Source of the DNA: Blastocatellia bacterium
Lineage (GTDB): Bacteria > Acidobacteriota > Blastocatellia > Pyrinomonadales > Pyrinomonadaceae
Assembly: GCA_016789145.1 (NCBI GenBank)
Contig: JAEUQI010000002.1
Coordinates: 1-64,000, forward strand
DNA length: 64,000 nt
Reading direction: 5' to 3'
The position numbers were made by a program, and so were the translations under genes. Positions 25,755 through 33,927 of the stretch are shown one piece after another. The notes under the pieces were generated by a model. That model made no database searches, was not told where the DNA came from, and worked only from the letters and a program-made list of their open reading frames with translations. Within the stretch, counting starts at the first letter, position 1; each line of letters starts with the position of its first letter.

Positions 25755-26010
25755 GTTGTACGTTTTGCGGTAATTGTGTGTTATACTTGCAACGGCTTTT
25801 GATCTTTGATATCTTGTAAGACATAATCTTACATTTTTTTAAAAAGTGGCAAAATCTAGCCGCTTCGTCCTTGTAAGTGCAATGAATGCAATGTGTTAAG
25901 CGTTCCACGAGATGTTGGAACGCTAGTGGAACGGCATGGAACGACGTCTATCGAGCATTCGTGTAAGTTGTTTTTATCCAATAGCTTACAGCGATCTGCG
26001 ATTTGGAGCG
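25755..26010 (+). repeat. dispersed intergenic repeat, copy A
   Basis: First of three related noncoding blocks. In order: a TATACT hexamer at 25782-25787; a perfect palindrome TGTAAGA-CATAA-TCTTACA (25815-25833) followed by seven T and AAAAAG; TGTAAGTGCAATG (25872-25884); an inverted pair GCGTTCCA/TGGAACGC (25900-25907 and 25916-25923); TGGAACG repeated at 25916, 25927 and 25937; and a trailing TAAGTTGTTTTTATCC block. Copies B (41672-41869) and C (56595-56833) share this order on the opposite strand. No gene with normal codon use lies within it; it runs toward the convergent VOC gene. Confidence 0.8.
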
Positions 26011-26048
26011 TTCCAGTTGTACTTCCGGCTGTGAGGCGGCGTGAACGG

Positions 26049-26420
26049 TCAGTTTTCGATAATTTGGCCGTACGTGATCCGGTGCCCGTCTGGAGTCTTG
26101 ACACTAAACTCGCGCAAGCCCCAAGGCTTGTTCCCGATCCTATGAATGATCTCGGCACCGCGCGTCTGTAGTTCTTCGTAGACCTCGTCAATATTCTCGA
26201 CCAAGCAATGTGCGAAGTATGAATGGTCGCCCGTCTCGTGTGCCCACAGAGCGTCACCGCATTCGCCGAGCATTACCTTAAGATCGCCAAACGACAAAAA
26301 TTCCCAGCCCGGAACTGTGAAATCTAGATCGAAGCCGAGCTTGTCTTTGTAGTAGGCTGCCTCGATAGCGAGGTCCTTTACAGCGAGTACATGTCGTGTG
26401 TGAACTACTTTTCTATCCAT
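26049..26420 (-). CDS. VOC/glyoxalase-superfamily protein
   Basis: A 123-residue single-module vicinal-oxygen-chelate protein. The fold is visible as a bab-bbb pattern starting VVHTRHVLAVKDLAIEAAYY and YKDKLGFDLDFTV, ending in LREFSVKTPDGHRITYGQ. Candidate metal ligands are the His in the first strand and the terminal Glu region, but the set is not complete enough to call a lyase. It lies two bases after the preceding VOC gene, so the two are one transcript with the ankyrin gene. The reaction is unknown; related proteins include bleomycin-binding and glyoxalase enzymes. Confidence 0.88.
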   Translation of the reverse strand: MDRKVVHTRHVLAVKDLAIEAAYYKDKLGFDLDFTVPGWEFLSFGDLKVMLGECGDALWAHETGDHSYFAHCLVENIDEVYEELQTRGAEIIHRIGNKPWGLREFSVKTPDGHRITYGQIIEN

Positions 26421-26422
26421 AT

Positions 26423-26836
26423 TCAGTTTTGAACATTTTCGACTGGATGCTGGAAACAGATACTATAACCATCCGGATCGCTAAGGTACAGCTGCTTCAT
26501 GCCGTAAGGAGCAGTTGTCGGCGGTACGACGGCCATTCCGCGATCACGTAAGAATTCGTATGCGCTTTCGACATCCTGACAGCCAAGATACAAACAAGTG
26601 TCTTTGTGCCATCGAATTCGATCAGGTGGGCATTCGGCGGGAACATTGCCTGGTTCATATTGGTCATTGAGCATCAAATGGCATCCGTCTTTCTGTATCC
26701 AGACCCAACTTGAATCATCACCATCTCCTGAATCGCTCACGACCGCAAATCCTAGCATATCGCGATAGAAAGCGAGTGAACGGGGCATATTGAACACCAG
26801 CATTAGAGCTGTCAGATATTCGATCTTAAGGCTCAT
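26423..26836 (-). CDS. VOC-family (bleomycin-resistance/glyoxalase-like) protein
   Basis: A VOC protein of 137 residues when started at the ATG at 26836 (MSLKIEYLTALMLV), which overlaps the ankyrin gene by 11 bases; a longer frame upstream would add 15 residues inside that gene. The core has RSLAFYRDMLGFAVVSD, VWIQKDGCHLMLND and LYLSDPDGYSICFQHPV, the typical beta-alpha-beta repeats. It may pair with the following VOC protein as two half-modules. Substrate and metal binding cannot be told from sequence. Confidence 0.88.
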   Translation of the reverse strand: MSLKIEYLTALMLVFNMPRSLAFYRDMLGFAVVSDSGDGDDSSWVWIQKDGCHLMLNDQYEPGNVPAECPPDRIRWHKDTCLYLGCQDVESAYEFLRDRGMAVVPPTTAPYGMKQLYLSDPDGYSICFQHPVENVQN

Positions 26837-27566
26837 AGCTTTCCGGTAAATAATCGCCGACGAACTTACGTTCCATGCCATTTCCCCAGCCGCAGCCGTG
26901 GTCTGAGGTGATCATGGTCTTTTGATTCTCGCCGATGTATTGGCCTTCGTATGAAAGTAAATGAAGTATCGAGCCCGGCCGAAGGTGTTCGCTCGCCCAG
27001 CCGATCGGTGTGGTGCCATAGGCATCTCGAGCTTGTAGGTCGGCACCGTTCGCGAGCAAATACTCGATCATTGCTTCGTCGCCGTAAGCTGCAGCACGAT
27101 GGAGTGGCGTCTCTCCCTTCGTTCGAACGTCACGCATGAACGCTCCGGATTCGGCGCCGGGAATTGTCTTTGCATTCACGTCAGCACCATTTTCGACGAG
27201 CAGCTTGATAACGTAGAGAAAATAAGGTCGTCCTGCTTTGGCAAGTGCATTGTGCAACGGCGTCTCGCCTGTATCGGAAACTTTCCAATTCACATTCGCA
27301 CCGTGCGAAATGAGAAAATCGACAACTTTCCAGTGGCCAAAGAACGATGCGTTGCCAAGCTCTTGATCGAGATCGATACTCGACAGATCGCCGCCTGCAT
27401 CGAGCACTGCCTTGAGCGCGGTAGTGTCGTTGTAATAAACGAACCACTGAAGCGGCTTGAAATCGCCCTCATGCAGAACAGATTGCCAATCGGGCAACTT
27501 CAACAGGTCAAAGACCAAGTCAGTTCGTCCGCGAGAAATGCGATCTTGAAGGATTAGTTTGTCCAT
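26826..27566 (-). CDS. ankyrin-repeat protein
   Basis: A 246-residue cytoplasmic protein made of about five ankyrin repeats. Recognisable units: GHWKVVDFLISHGANVNWK, TPLHNALAKAGRPYFLYVIK, LLVENGADVNAKT, ETPLHRAAAYGDEAMIEYLL and ANGADLQARDAYGTTPIGWA. Such proteins bind other proteins; a partner is not evident. It heads the ankyrin-VOC-VOC operon. The last 35 residues (NQKTMITSDHGCGWGNGMER) lie outside the repeats. Confidence 0.92.
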   Translation of the reverse strand: MDKLILQDRISRGRTDLVFDLLKLPDWQSVLHEGDFKPLQWFVYYNDTTALKAVLDAGGDLSSIDLDQELGNASFFGHWKVVDFLISHGANVNWKVSDTGETPLHNALAKAGRPYFLYVIKLLVENGADVNAKTIPGAESGAFMRDVRTKGETPLHRAAAYGDEAMIEYLLANGADLQARDAYGTTPIGWASEHLRPGSILHLLSYEGQYIGENQKTMITSDHGCGWGNGMERKFVGDYLPESYEP

Positions 27567-27568
27567 TT

Positions 27569-27841
27569 CTAGCCTGTACGAAATCGTAACAACGAACGTT
27601 CCCTTGCCTTTGCTGCCTCACTCTCTCGGTTTTTCGCGGGTGCGCTTGTTTCCAGCGAATTCAGCATCTCCTGGGCCGCGGCGGCAATACGTTCGTAGGC
27701 AAGCATGAACGCCGCTTCGTTCGCTCGCGAAGGCTTATTCATTCCGGAGAGCTTACGCACGAACTGCAACGCCGATGCATTGACCTCATCGGTCGTCGCC
27801 GGCGGATCGAAATTGAACAGAGTTTTGATATTGCGACACAT
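27569..27841 (-). CDS. DUF2277 family protein
   Basis: A 90-residue protein with the very conserved DUF2277 N-terminus: MCRNIKTLFNFDPPATTDEV, then ALQFVRKLSGMNKPSRANE and a helical second half. The family is found in Acidobacteria, Actinobacteria and Proteobacteria and has no known function. It ends two bases from the ankyrin gene start, in the same direction, so it belongs to the same transcript. Confidence 0.93.
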   Translation of the reverse strand: MCRNIKTLFNFDPPATTDEVNASALQFVRKLSGMNKPSRANEAAFMLAYERIAAAAQEMLNSLETSAPAKNRESEAAKARERSLLRFRTG

Positions 27842-27859
27842 ACTGCGAGTATACGCCGT

Positions 27860-28531
27860 CTATGCGAGATTTTTCGACCAGTCACTAGTGACGCGAGCCA
27901 TTTCGTCGAAGACATCTTCGTCGGAAGTACGAGTCCTTTTGAGAATTTTATAGCTATGATCTGCAGTGTAGATAAGGTGAAGTGAAGCGCGTTTACCGAG
28001 GCTGGCGATCGTCCGCTCAAGTAAGTCGAGCGTGGCAAGCTCATCACGAGTGCCAGTGAGAAAGAGCATCGGTATGTTGATGTCTCTTAAATGCTCAGCA
28101 CGTTTGGTATCAGGCCGTCCGGCGAGATGCAGCGGAAATGAGAACAGAACGAGGCCCACAACACTCTCAAGCAGCGATTCAGACTGTGCCGTCGTCGTCA
28201 TTCGCCCGCCAAACGAATGCCCGCCGGCCAGCAGCGTCAGATCAGGAGCCGCCTCACGCGCCGCCCGGCACGCACTTCGGACCGTCTCAACACAAACCGC
28301 TGCCGAATCTCGCCCACGCCCATTCTCAGAATATGGGAAGTTATACCGAAACGTCGCAATACCATGCCGTGCAAGAGCCTCCGTAATCGCGACCATAGTC
28401 GCATGCTGCATTGAAGTCGACGCCCCGTGGCCAAGCACCAAAAGGTAACGCGCGGCGCTAGGCCGGATCAAGACTGCAGACACGTCGCCCTTGTCGGGAG
28501 TTGCGGTGAATTTGAGCTCACGCGCAAACAT
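27860..28531 (-). CDS. alpha/beta hydrolase, KANL3/Tex30-like
   Basis: A 223-residue alpha/beta hydrolase. The ATG at 28531 shares one base with the stop codon of hmgA (TGATG), so the start is well set; the frame continues upstream only inside hmgA. Motifs: LVLGHGASTSMQHATM (oxyanion region), the nucleophile elbow LAGGHSFGGRM (G-x-S-x-G), FLTGTRDELATLDLL (Asp) and YTADHSYK (His). This pattern is typical of the KANL3/Tex30 or dienelactone-hydrolase-like group. The substrate is not known; coupling with hmgA suggests but does not prove a link to aromatic catabolism. Confidence 0.9.
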   Translation of the reverse strand: MFARELKFTATPDKGDVSAVLIRPSAARYLLVLGHGASTSMQHATMVAITEALARHGIATFRYNFPYSENGRGRDSAAVCVETVRSACRAAREAAPDLTLLAGGHSFGGRMTTTAQSESLLESVVGLVLFSFPLHLAGRPDTKRAEHLRDINIPMLFLTGTRDELATLDLLERTIASLGKRASLHLIYTADHSYKILKRTRTSDEDVFDEMARVTSDWSKNLA

Positions 28532-29829
28532 CACGGTTTGAAATTCTTCTTCAACCCCTGCCAAACATCGCTGTATTGGTGTTGGAGTTGTGAACATTCC
28601 ACTGCAAAGCGCGTCGGACGGATGATATAGCGTGATTCGAACATGAACGCCATCGTGCCTTCGAGCTTTTGAGGCTTTAGTTCAGAGTTCGATGCCTTTT
28701 CAAACGCATCGAGATCCGGGCCGTGGGCAGACATTTGGTTGTGTAACGAGCCGCCGCCGGGAACAAAACCTTCTTCTTTGGCGTCGTACTGGCCGTAGAT
28801 GAGGCCCATGTACTCTGACATGTAGTTGCGGTGATACCACGGCGGGCGAAATGTATCCTCACCGACCAGCCAGCGGTCGGGAAAGATAACGAAGTCGCAA
28901 TTCGCGACCCCAGCTTCGCCAGATGGTGAGGTCAGAACCGTAAATATCGACGGATCAGGATGATCGAACGAGATCGAGCCGATGGAGTTAAATCGTCGCA
29001 GATCGTAGCGATACGGAGCATAGTTGCCATGCCATGCGACGACATCAAGCGGGGAATGATCGATGTCACATCGCCACAGGTTGCCGCCAAATTTCGCGAC
29101 TTGCTCGAAAGCACCTTCGCTGTCTTCGTACCAAGCAACCGGCGTTTCGAAATCACGCGGATTCGCGAGGCCATTGGCACCGATCGGGCCGAGGTCGGGC
29201 AACTTGAAATGGGCACCGTAATTCTCGCAGACGTAGCCGCGACAATTCGCGTCGTCGGGATGCGGTTCAACTTTGAAACGAACGCCACGCGGGATCACAA
29301 CGACCTCGCCGGGGCCAGCTTGCAATGCACCGAGCTCGGTCAGGAAACCGAGCCTTCCCATTTCGGGAACGATCAGCATTTCGCCGTCGGCATTGTAAAA
29401 ATAACGGTCGCCCATGCCGCGATTGAGTGTATAGATGTGAATGCCAATGCCGACTTGAGACAGAACATCGCCGTTCAAAGCGATCGTGGTCATGCCTTCG
29501 ACAAAATCCGTCGGCTCGGTCGGCGCAGGCAGCGGATCCCAACGAAGCTGATTTGGCGTAACGTCAATATCATCAGGCTTGCTCAACCAACGCCCATTAT
29601 CACGTCGCTCAAACGGTCTGTGAGTTACCGACGGCCGTATACGATAGGTCCATGTGCGTTTATTATGGTCACGAGGTACAGTGAACGCCGTTCCCGAAAG
29701 CTGCTCGGCGTACAGCCCAAGCGGAGCTTTCTGCGGCGAATTTCGCCCGACCGGCAATGCACCGGCAACGGCCTCGGTCGCAAATTCATTTCCAAAACCT
29801 GTTTGATATTTTGTTTCCATGATATTCAC
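28531..29829 (-). CDS. hmgA: homogentisate 1,2-dioxygenase
   Basis: The Fe(II) dioxygenase that opens the ring of homogentisate to maleylacetoacetate in tyrosine and phenylalanine breakdown. About 432 residues, the usual length; the start may be the ATG at 29829 or the in-frame ATG at 29820 ([13 protein letters not shown]), the latter giving the typical N-terminus. Family segments: [27 protein letters not shown], and near the C-terminus [16 protein letters not shown] and [12 protein letters not shown], which hold the iron-binding His-Glu-His residues. The gene overlaps the hydrolase downstream. maiA and fahA, the next two pathway steps, are not in the window. Confidence 0.97.
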   Translation of the reverse strand: MNIMETKYQTGFGNEFATEAVAGALPVGRNSPQKAPLGLYAEQLSGTAFTVPRDHNKRTWTYRIRPSVTHRPFERRDNGRWLSKPDDIDVTPNQLRWDPLPAPTEPTDFVEGMTTIALNGDVLSQVGIGIHIYTLNRGMGDRYFYNADGEMLIVPEMGRLGFLTELGALQAGPGEVVVIPRGVRFKVEPHPDDANCRGYVCENYGAHFKLPDLGPIGANGLANPRDFETPVAWYEDSEGAFEQVAKFGGNLWRCDIDHSPLDVVAWHGNYAPYRYDLRRFNSIGSISFDHPDPSIFTVLTSPSGEAGVANCDFVIFPDRWLVGEDTFRPPWYHRNYMSEYMGLIYGQYDAKEEGFVPGGGSLHNQMSAHGPDLDAFEKASNSELKPQKLEGTMAFMFESRYIIRPTRFAVECSQLQHQYSDVWQGLKKNFKP

Positions 29830-29832
29830 AAA

Positions 29833-30288
29833 CTACTTAGATCTGACCTTTGGATCACTAATTGGCCATGCACCAACTCCGGCGAACACAGATCCGATAA
29901 TAGTCAGAAGTGATGGAATCGCCCACAGCCCTATAAAGCCACCGGCATGAACGCTGTATTGCTCGCCTCTGCTGATGTAGATATCGACCTGCTCGCCTAC
30001 TGAGTATTTCGAAAGCAGTTTGTCGATAGATGCAGAATGGCTTCCTAGAGCCGATCGGTACTTGACGTCACACTGATAAAAACTGAACCGCGAGTTTGGG
30101 GCTCCGTCAGCATCACATCGTATAACTTCTGCCGTAAACTTGTCATACGACTGAATTATCCCGACCGACTTGATCGTCTGCCAGGCGGCAAACGAAAAAA
30201 ATATACCGCCAAGGCTTAGCACCATCCCGCGAAACAATACCTCCAAAGGATGCAATTTCGATAGTTTATCAATGATCAGCCTTGGCAT
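29833..30288 (-). CDS. DUF3592 domain-containing membrane protein
   Basis: A 151-residue protein with two membrane helices (about residues 20-40 and 115-140) flanking an extracytoplasmic strand-rich part containing SFYQCDVKYRSALG and YSVGEQVDIYISRGE, characteristic of DUF3592. The family has no known role. It lies four bases upstream of hmgA in the same direction. Its presence amid the tyrosine-degradation genes is probably incidental. Confidence 0.75.
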   Translation of the reverse strand: MPRLIIDKLSKLHPLEVLFRGMVLSLGGIFFSFAAWQTIKSVGIIQSYDKFTAEVIRCDADGAPNSRFSFYQCDVKYRSALGSHSASIDKLLSKYSVGEQVDIYISRGEQYSVHAGGFIGLWAIPSLLTIIGSVFAGVGAWPISDPKVRSK

Positions 30289-30312
30289 GAGAATATCGCG
30301 ACACCAAACGAT

Positions 30313-30747
30313 CTACCCAAGCCGCATCTTGCAAATGTCGATACCCGGGCCAAAACCATTGGGCGTGTGCTCGACCGTTACAAATCCAAGCTTATGATAG
30401 AAACCCTCAGTAAGCTGCGAGGTGCTGTTAACCATTGGTTTGTTGCCAAATATCTCGCGCGAACGTTCGATTCGGTATTCCGTCAACATCTTTCCGAGGC
30501 CGGTTCCTAAATGGTCATTGTGAACCATTCCCCAGCACAGTGACACCGTGTCGTCGTCATTCAATGCAATGCCGCCAGCTCCAACGATATCGCCATCAAG
30601 CTCGATCACGTAGTAATTGTCAGGATACTCAGCCAAATAATCACGCAATCCCTGCTCTTCGTCGGGGACGAAGTACTTAGGGATATTCGAACGGAACAGC
30701 TCGACGACTTGTTCGATATCATCTGATAGGTAGTCCCTAATTTTCAT
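30313..30747 (-). CDS. GNAT-family N-acetyltransferase
   Basis: A 144-residue acetyl-CoA-dependent acetyltransferase. The GNAT core is visible as YYVIELDGDIVGAGGIAL, then LCWGMVHNDHLGTGLGKMLTEYRI, where the Q/R-x-x-G-x-G/A acetyl-CoA loop is represented by HLGTGLGK, and STSQLTEGFYHKLGFVTVE. The acceptor is unknown. Its ATG overlaps the stop of the AAC(3)-I-like gene (four bases), so the two GNATs are coupled. Confidence 0.9.
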   Translation of the reverse strand: MKIRDYLSDDIEQVVELFRSNIPKYFVPDEEQGLRDYLAEYPDNYYVIELDGDIVGAGGIALNDDDTVSLCWGMVHNDHLGTGLGKMLTEYRIERSREIFGNKPMVNSTSQLTEGFYHKLGFVTVEHTPNGFGPGIDICKMRLG

Positions 30748-31184
30748 GGCTCGATATCAAAATGGTAAACATCTTCGCGAACACCTAGCGATTCGTACAG
30801 CTTAACCGCAGGCTCGTCCGGCGGATCGGCCTGTACGTAGATCACATATGCCCCGATCTCACGAGCGAACTCTCGCAAGGTGTTTATCAGACCGGTCGCA
30901 ATACCCTGTCGCCGATGGCTTTCCAAAACTGCAAGATCATAAATGTAGACCTCACTTCGTTCTTGTTCAAATTTGCTAAGCACATACGCAGCCAGTCCAC
31001 CGACTACCTTGCCACTATCAATCGCAACAAGCGGAATGAAATCCTGCCTTGCGATAAGTCTCGACAGATATTCATCCGACGGAACGGCACTCTGGTAATG
31101 CTCTGGATCTTCGAAAGCTTCCGAAAAGACTTCGTTAAGTTCAAGCATCCGCAAGACGTCCGCTCTTTCGTAAACGATGTTCAT
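30744..31184 (-). CDS. AAC(3)-I-like GNAT, putative aminoglycoside 3-N-acetyltransferase
   Basis: A 146-residue GNAT. The stretch from VGGLAAYVLSKFEQERSEVY through IYDLAVLESHRRQGIATGLI, then GAYVIYVQADPPDEPAVKLY and REDVYHFDIEP, matches the remembered sequence of the clinical AAC(3)-I enzymes (aacC1 type) at most positions, far more closely than a generic GNAT. RRQGIA is the acetyl-CoA loop. AAC(3)-I enzymes acetylate the 3-amino group of gentamicin-type drugs. Resistance activity is inferred from this likeness; I could not align it. It sits between hppD and another GNAT in a chromosomal metabolic cluster, with no integron or transposon parts nearby, so it may be an ancestral environmental form. 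Confidence 0.85.
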   Translation of the reverse strand: MNIVYERADVLRMLELNEVFSEAFEDPEHYQSAVPSDEYLSRLIARQDFIPLVAIDSGKVVGGLAAYVLSKFEQERSEVYIYDLAVLESHRRQGIATGLINTLREFAREIGAYVIYVQADPPDEPAVKLYESLGVREDVYHFDIEP

Positions 31185-31187
31185 TCA

Positions 31188-32333
31188 CTATAAATTTCCG
31201 CGCCGACGCTGCTCTTCTTCAATTGAGACGAACAGCGCTTTGAAATTACCCTTGCCGAATCCTTTACAGCCTTTGCGTTGCAGTATCTCGTAGAAAACGG
31301 TCGGGCGATCTTCGACTGGTTTGGTGAATATCTGCAATAGATAGCCTTCGTCGTCGCGATCGACAAGGATGCCAAGTTCCTTGAGCGAGGCGATATCCTC
31401 GTCTATCGGGCCGACGCGGTCGAGCAGATCGTCGTAATAGGTATCGGGAATGGTAAGGAATTCGACGCCATTCTCTTTGAGCTTAGAAACGGTCGCGCGC
31501 ACGTCTCGGCATAACAAAGCTATATGCTGTGCTCCCGCTGATCGGTAAAAATCAATGTATTCCTGAATCTGCGATTTGCCGGCTTTGCCTGCGGCGGGTT
31601 CGTTGATTGGGAACTTGATATTGTGCTGACCGTCAGACATTACGATCGACATCAGCGACGAATACTCGGTCGAGATGTCATTGTCATCGAACGTAATGTA
31701 ACGGAAAAAGCCCATCACATCGCGATAAAAATCGCACCAAACGTTCATCTTGCCAAGCTCGACGTTTCCCACGATATGATCGACCATCATGATTCCGGTC
31801 GGTTCCCCTGCAACATCCTGGGCCGTAAATCCCGGAAGAAAAACGCTGTTGTAATTGTGGCCGTTGTTGGTGTTGTAAGAGATGAACGAATGGATCGTGT
31901 CGCCATATGTCGCGATCGCGGCGTGGCGAACCGAGCCGTTCTCATCCGCGAGGTCATGCGGCTCGGTTACCGGCGTTGCACCTCGTCTTACGGCTTCGTT
32001 AAACGCGTGATCGGCGTCTTCGACATAGAAAGCGATATCGCGCACGCCATCGCCGTGCTGCTTGATATGCTCAGCGGCCGGATGCTCGGGATTAAGCGGC
32101 GTTGTCAATACGAAATTGATGTTCGTCTGCCGCATCAGGTACGAAGTCGTCTCCCGATTCCCAGTCTCAAGCCCCGAATATGCAGCCCGCGAAAACCCGA
32201 AAGCCTTGCGATAATAGAACTCCGCCTGCTTCGCATTCCCGACGTAAAACTCAACGTGGTGTATCTTCTTCAGCCCAAGCGGATTCTGCACCGCCGTGTT
32301 CGTATCTAGTGCTGTGTTTGTTTCTGTGATCAT
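31188..32333 (-). CDS. hppD: 4-hydroxyphenylpyruvate dioxygenase
   Basis: Converts 4-hydroxyphenylpyruvate to homogentisate, the step before hmgA. 381 residues, normal length, made of two VOC-like halves. The N-terminal half starts [20 protein letters not shown]; the C-terminal half has the iron ligands: His186 in [10 protein letters not shown], His270 in AGAQHIALL and Glu349 in [19 protein letters not shown]. The last segment with [11 protein letters not shown] is the family signature. It ends three bases from the AAC(3)-I-like gene, which is probably co-transcribed, and lies 52 bases downstream of phhA. Confidence 0.97.
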   Translation of the reverse strand: MITETNTALDTNTAVQNPLGLKKIHHVEFYVGNAKQAEFYYRKAFGFSRAAYSGLETGNRETTSYLMRQTNINFVLTTPLNPEHPAAEHIKQHGDGVRDIAFYVEDADHAFNEAVRRGATPVTEPHDLADENGSVRHAAIATYGDTIHSFISYNTNNGHNYNSVFLPGFTAQDVAGEPTGIMMVDHIVGNVELGKMNVWCDFYRDVMGFFRYITFDDNDISTEYSSLMSIVMSDGQHNIKFPINEPAAGKAGKSQIQEYIDFYRSAGAQHIALLCRDVRATVSKLKENGVEFLTIPDTYYDDLLDRVGPIDEDIASLKELGILVDRDDEGYLLQIFTKPVEDRPTVFYEILQRKGCKGFGKGNFKALFVSIEEEQRRRGNL

Positions 32334-32384
32334 TCTTCTATTCTAACGCTCCAAGAACCCAGTCGCTACAGCTCCCGGTTCTGA

Positions 32385-33311
32385 CTAGAAGCTCTCAATG
32401 TACTTTCGCGTCACCTCTTTTAGCTCGGCGTATGACGGTATGACGTAAAGGGTCGTCTGCATGTCGCTGTAGGTATATTCGTGATTTATGACCTGCTCGA
32501 GATCGAACGGACGTCGCTCGACCTGATCTGAAAACGCGTGTTCTAGTTCGCCGAATGATGATAATAGCCCTGCTCCGTAGGCTTTGACGTCGCCCTCGTG
32601 TTCGACCAGGCCGAATTCGATGGTGAACCAATACAGGCGGCCTAACTCCTCTAGTTGCTTATCGTTAGCTTTGCGGGCACCGTGGCCGATGAACTGAGAA
32701 TAGTCGGCGAAATTCGGGTTTGTAAACATCGGAATGTGGCCGATGGCTTCGTGGACTATATCAGGCTCGGGCGTGTATGCAGGCTGCGAATGATGGCGAA
32801 TGTACTGTGTCGAAAGCATGACACGGTACGACAACCACGACAGAAATCCGCGAGTTTCAACCAGGCCCTCTATCGGTGCGAGACGGAAACCCGTGAGTTC
32901 TTTGAGGCGACGATTCATCTCCGAAAGCTGCGGGATCCGGTCGGTGGTGATGCCAAGGTCTTTCTTGGCACGCAAATAGAATGGCGAAGCGTATTTCTGC
33001 TGCAGCTCCTCCAATTCCTCAGCCACATATCGCCAAACACGCTGTTCTCGCGGACTGTAATCGACATCGACGATCTCGCCGGTTTCGCGAAAATGCTTGG
33101 CGTGGCCGGCGATCACGTCGCGTCTTGCACGATAATCCGCATCATTTGCGCCGGGATGATCTAGGTGAAGTTCGTTGATATTCTCGAACTTCATATCTTT
33201 AAATTCCGGCAAGTCGGCGTCCGAGACAGTAAAATTCTCGATCGCAAAGTCGGCTGCGTCGGCTGTGAATGTGGCGGTATCGTTAAGCATCGTGGCGGCG
33301 GCTCCGTTCAT
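32385..33311 (-). CDS. phhA: aromatic amino acid hydroxylase, probably phenylalanine 4-monooxygenase
   Basis: Pterin-dependent iron hydroxylase turning phenylalanine into tyrosine, feeding the hppD-hmgA route. 308 residues by the ATG at 33311; an in-frame ATG at 33290 with GGAG upstream is an alternative. Iron ligands are visible in [10 protein letters not shown] (His187, His192) and TIEFGLVEH (Glu232). The N-terminal 70 residues precede the catalytic domain and are not a clear ACT domain. Tryptophan or tyrosine hydroxylase specificity cannot be ruled out by eye, but the neighbours favour phenylalanine. A divergent Lrp-type regulator gene starts about 180 bases away. Confidence 0.94.
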   Translation of the reverse strand: MNGAAATMLNDTATFTADAADFAIENFTVSDADLPEFKDMKFENINELHLDHPGANDADYRARRDVIAGHAKHFRETGEIVDVDYSPREQRVWRYVAEELEELQQKYASPFYLRAKKDLGITTDRIPQLSEMNRRLKELTGFRLAPIEGLVETRGFLSWLSYRVMLSTQYIRHHSQPAYTPEPDIVHEAIGHIPMFTNPNFADYSQFIGHGARKANDKQLEELGRLYWFTIEFGLVEHEGDVKAYGAGLLSSFGELEHAFSDQVERRPFDLEQVINHEYTYSDMQTTLYVIPSYAELKEVTRKYIESF

Positions 33312-33492
33312 AGTTTCGATGTAGCTCGGGAAGTGCTAGTTATCTGCGAATAACAGATTGTAATAGATGTCATTAAGTGATTGAATGGGAATTGTGAGTT
33401 AGTTGGAGGCTATTGCTAAAGATTATTAGTTTTTCAAACCTCACTGACTTAAATTAGTAAGCGGGCAAGCAGGGATGCTTGCCGTTCCAGTC

Positions 33493-33927
33493 ATGATCGA
33501 TGAAATAGACAGAAAGATATTACGAGAATTACAAGACGATGCACGAATCAGCTACGCTGAGCTTGGCCGTCGTGTTGGCTTGACCACGCCTGCTGTCATC
33601 GAGCGTGTTCGCAAACTCGAGGACGCTGAGATCATAACGGGCTATCACGCAATGATCGACACGGCGAAGGTTGGTCTGCCCATACTCGCATTCCTGCGAA
33701 TGAGCATCACGGGCGTCGATTACAGCCACATTATCGAGGTCGCCGTAGAATCGAATGAGATCCTCGAATGCCACCGAGGCACCGGGGGCGACAGTTTCAT
33801 AATGAAAGTCGCCGTCTCGTCGGTCGAGCATCTACAACAGGTTATCGACAAACTAACGCCTTATGGAATCACGACAACCGCGATCGTGCTGTCATCACCG
33901 GTGAAGCAGCGCACGGTCATTGTTTAG
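33493..33927 (+). CDS. Lrp/AsnC-family transcriptional regulator
   Basis: A 144-residue regulator with an N-terminal helix-turn-helix ([20 protein letters not shown], then [18 protein letters not shown]) and a C-terminal RAM/ligand-binding domain ([18 protein letters not shown]). The ATG at 33493 fits the family; a longer frame starts at 33475. It is divergent from phhA, the usual place for a regulator of the phenylalanine/tyrosine genes, so control of phhA-hppD-hmgA by an amino acid ligand is likely but inferred. Its stop codon overlaps the stop of the convergent hydrolase (TTAG). Confidence 0.93.
   Translation: MIDEIDRKILRELQDDARISYAELGRRVGLTTPAVIERVRKLEDAEIITGYHAMIDTAKVGLPILAFLRMSITGVDYSHIIEVAVESNEILECHRGTGGDSFIMKVAVSSVEHLQQVIDKLTPYGITTTAIVLSSPVKQRTVIV

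Noticed and set aside
28960-29913. Long plus-strand open frame opposite hmgA
   Set aside because: It lies entirely antisense to a well-supported gene, shows no domain and starts without a ribosome site.
32345-32385. Terminator between phhA and hppD
   Set aside because: Only a 6-bp stem with a long loop and no T-run; the two genes are probably co-transcribed.
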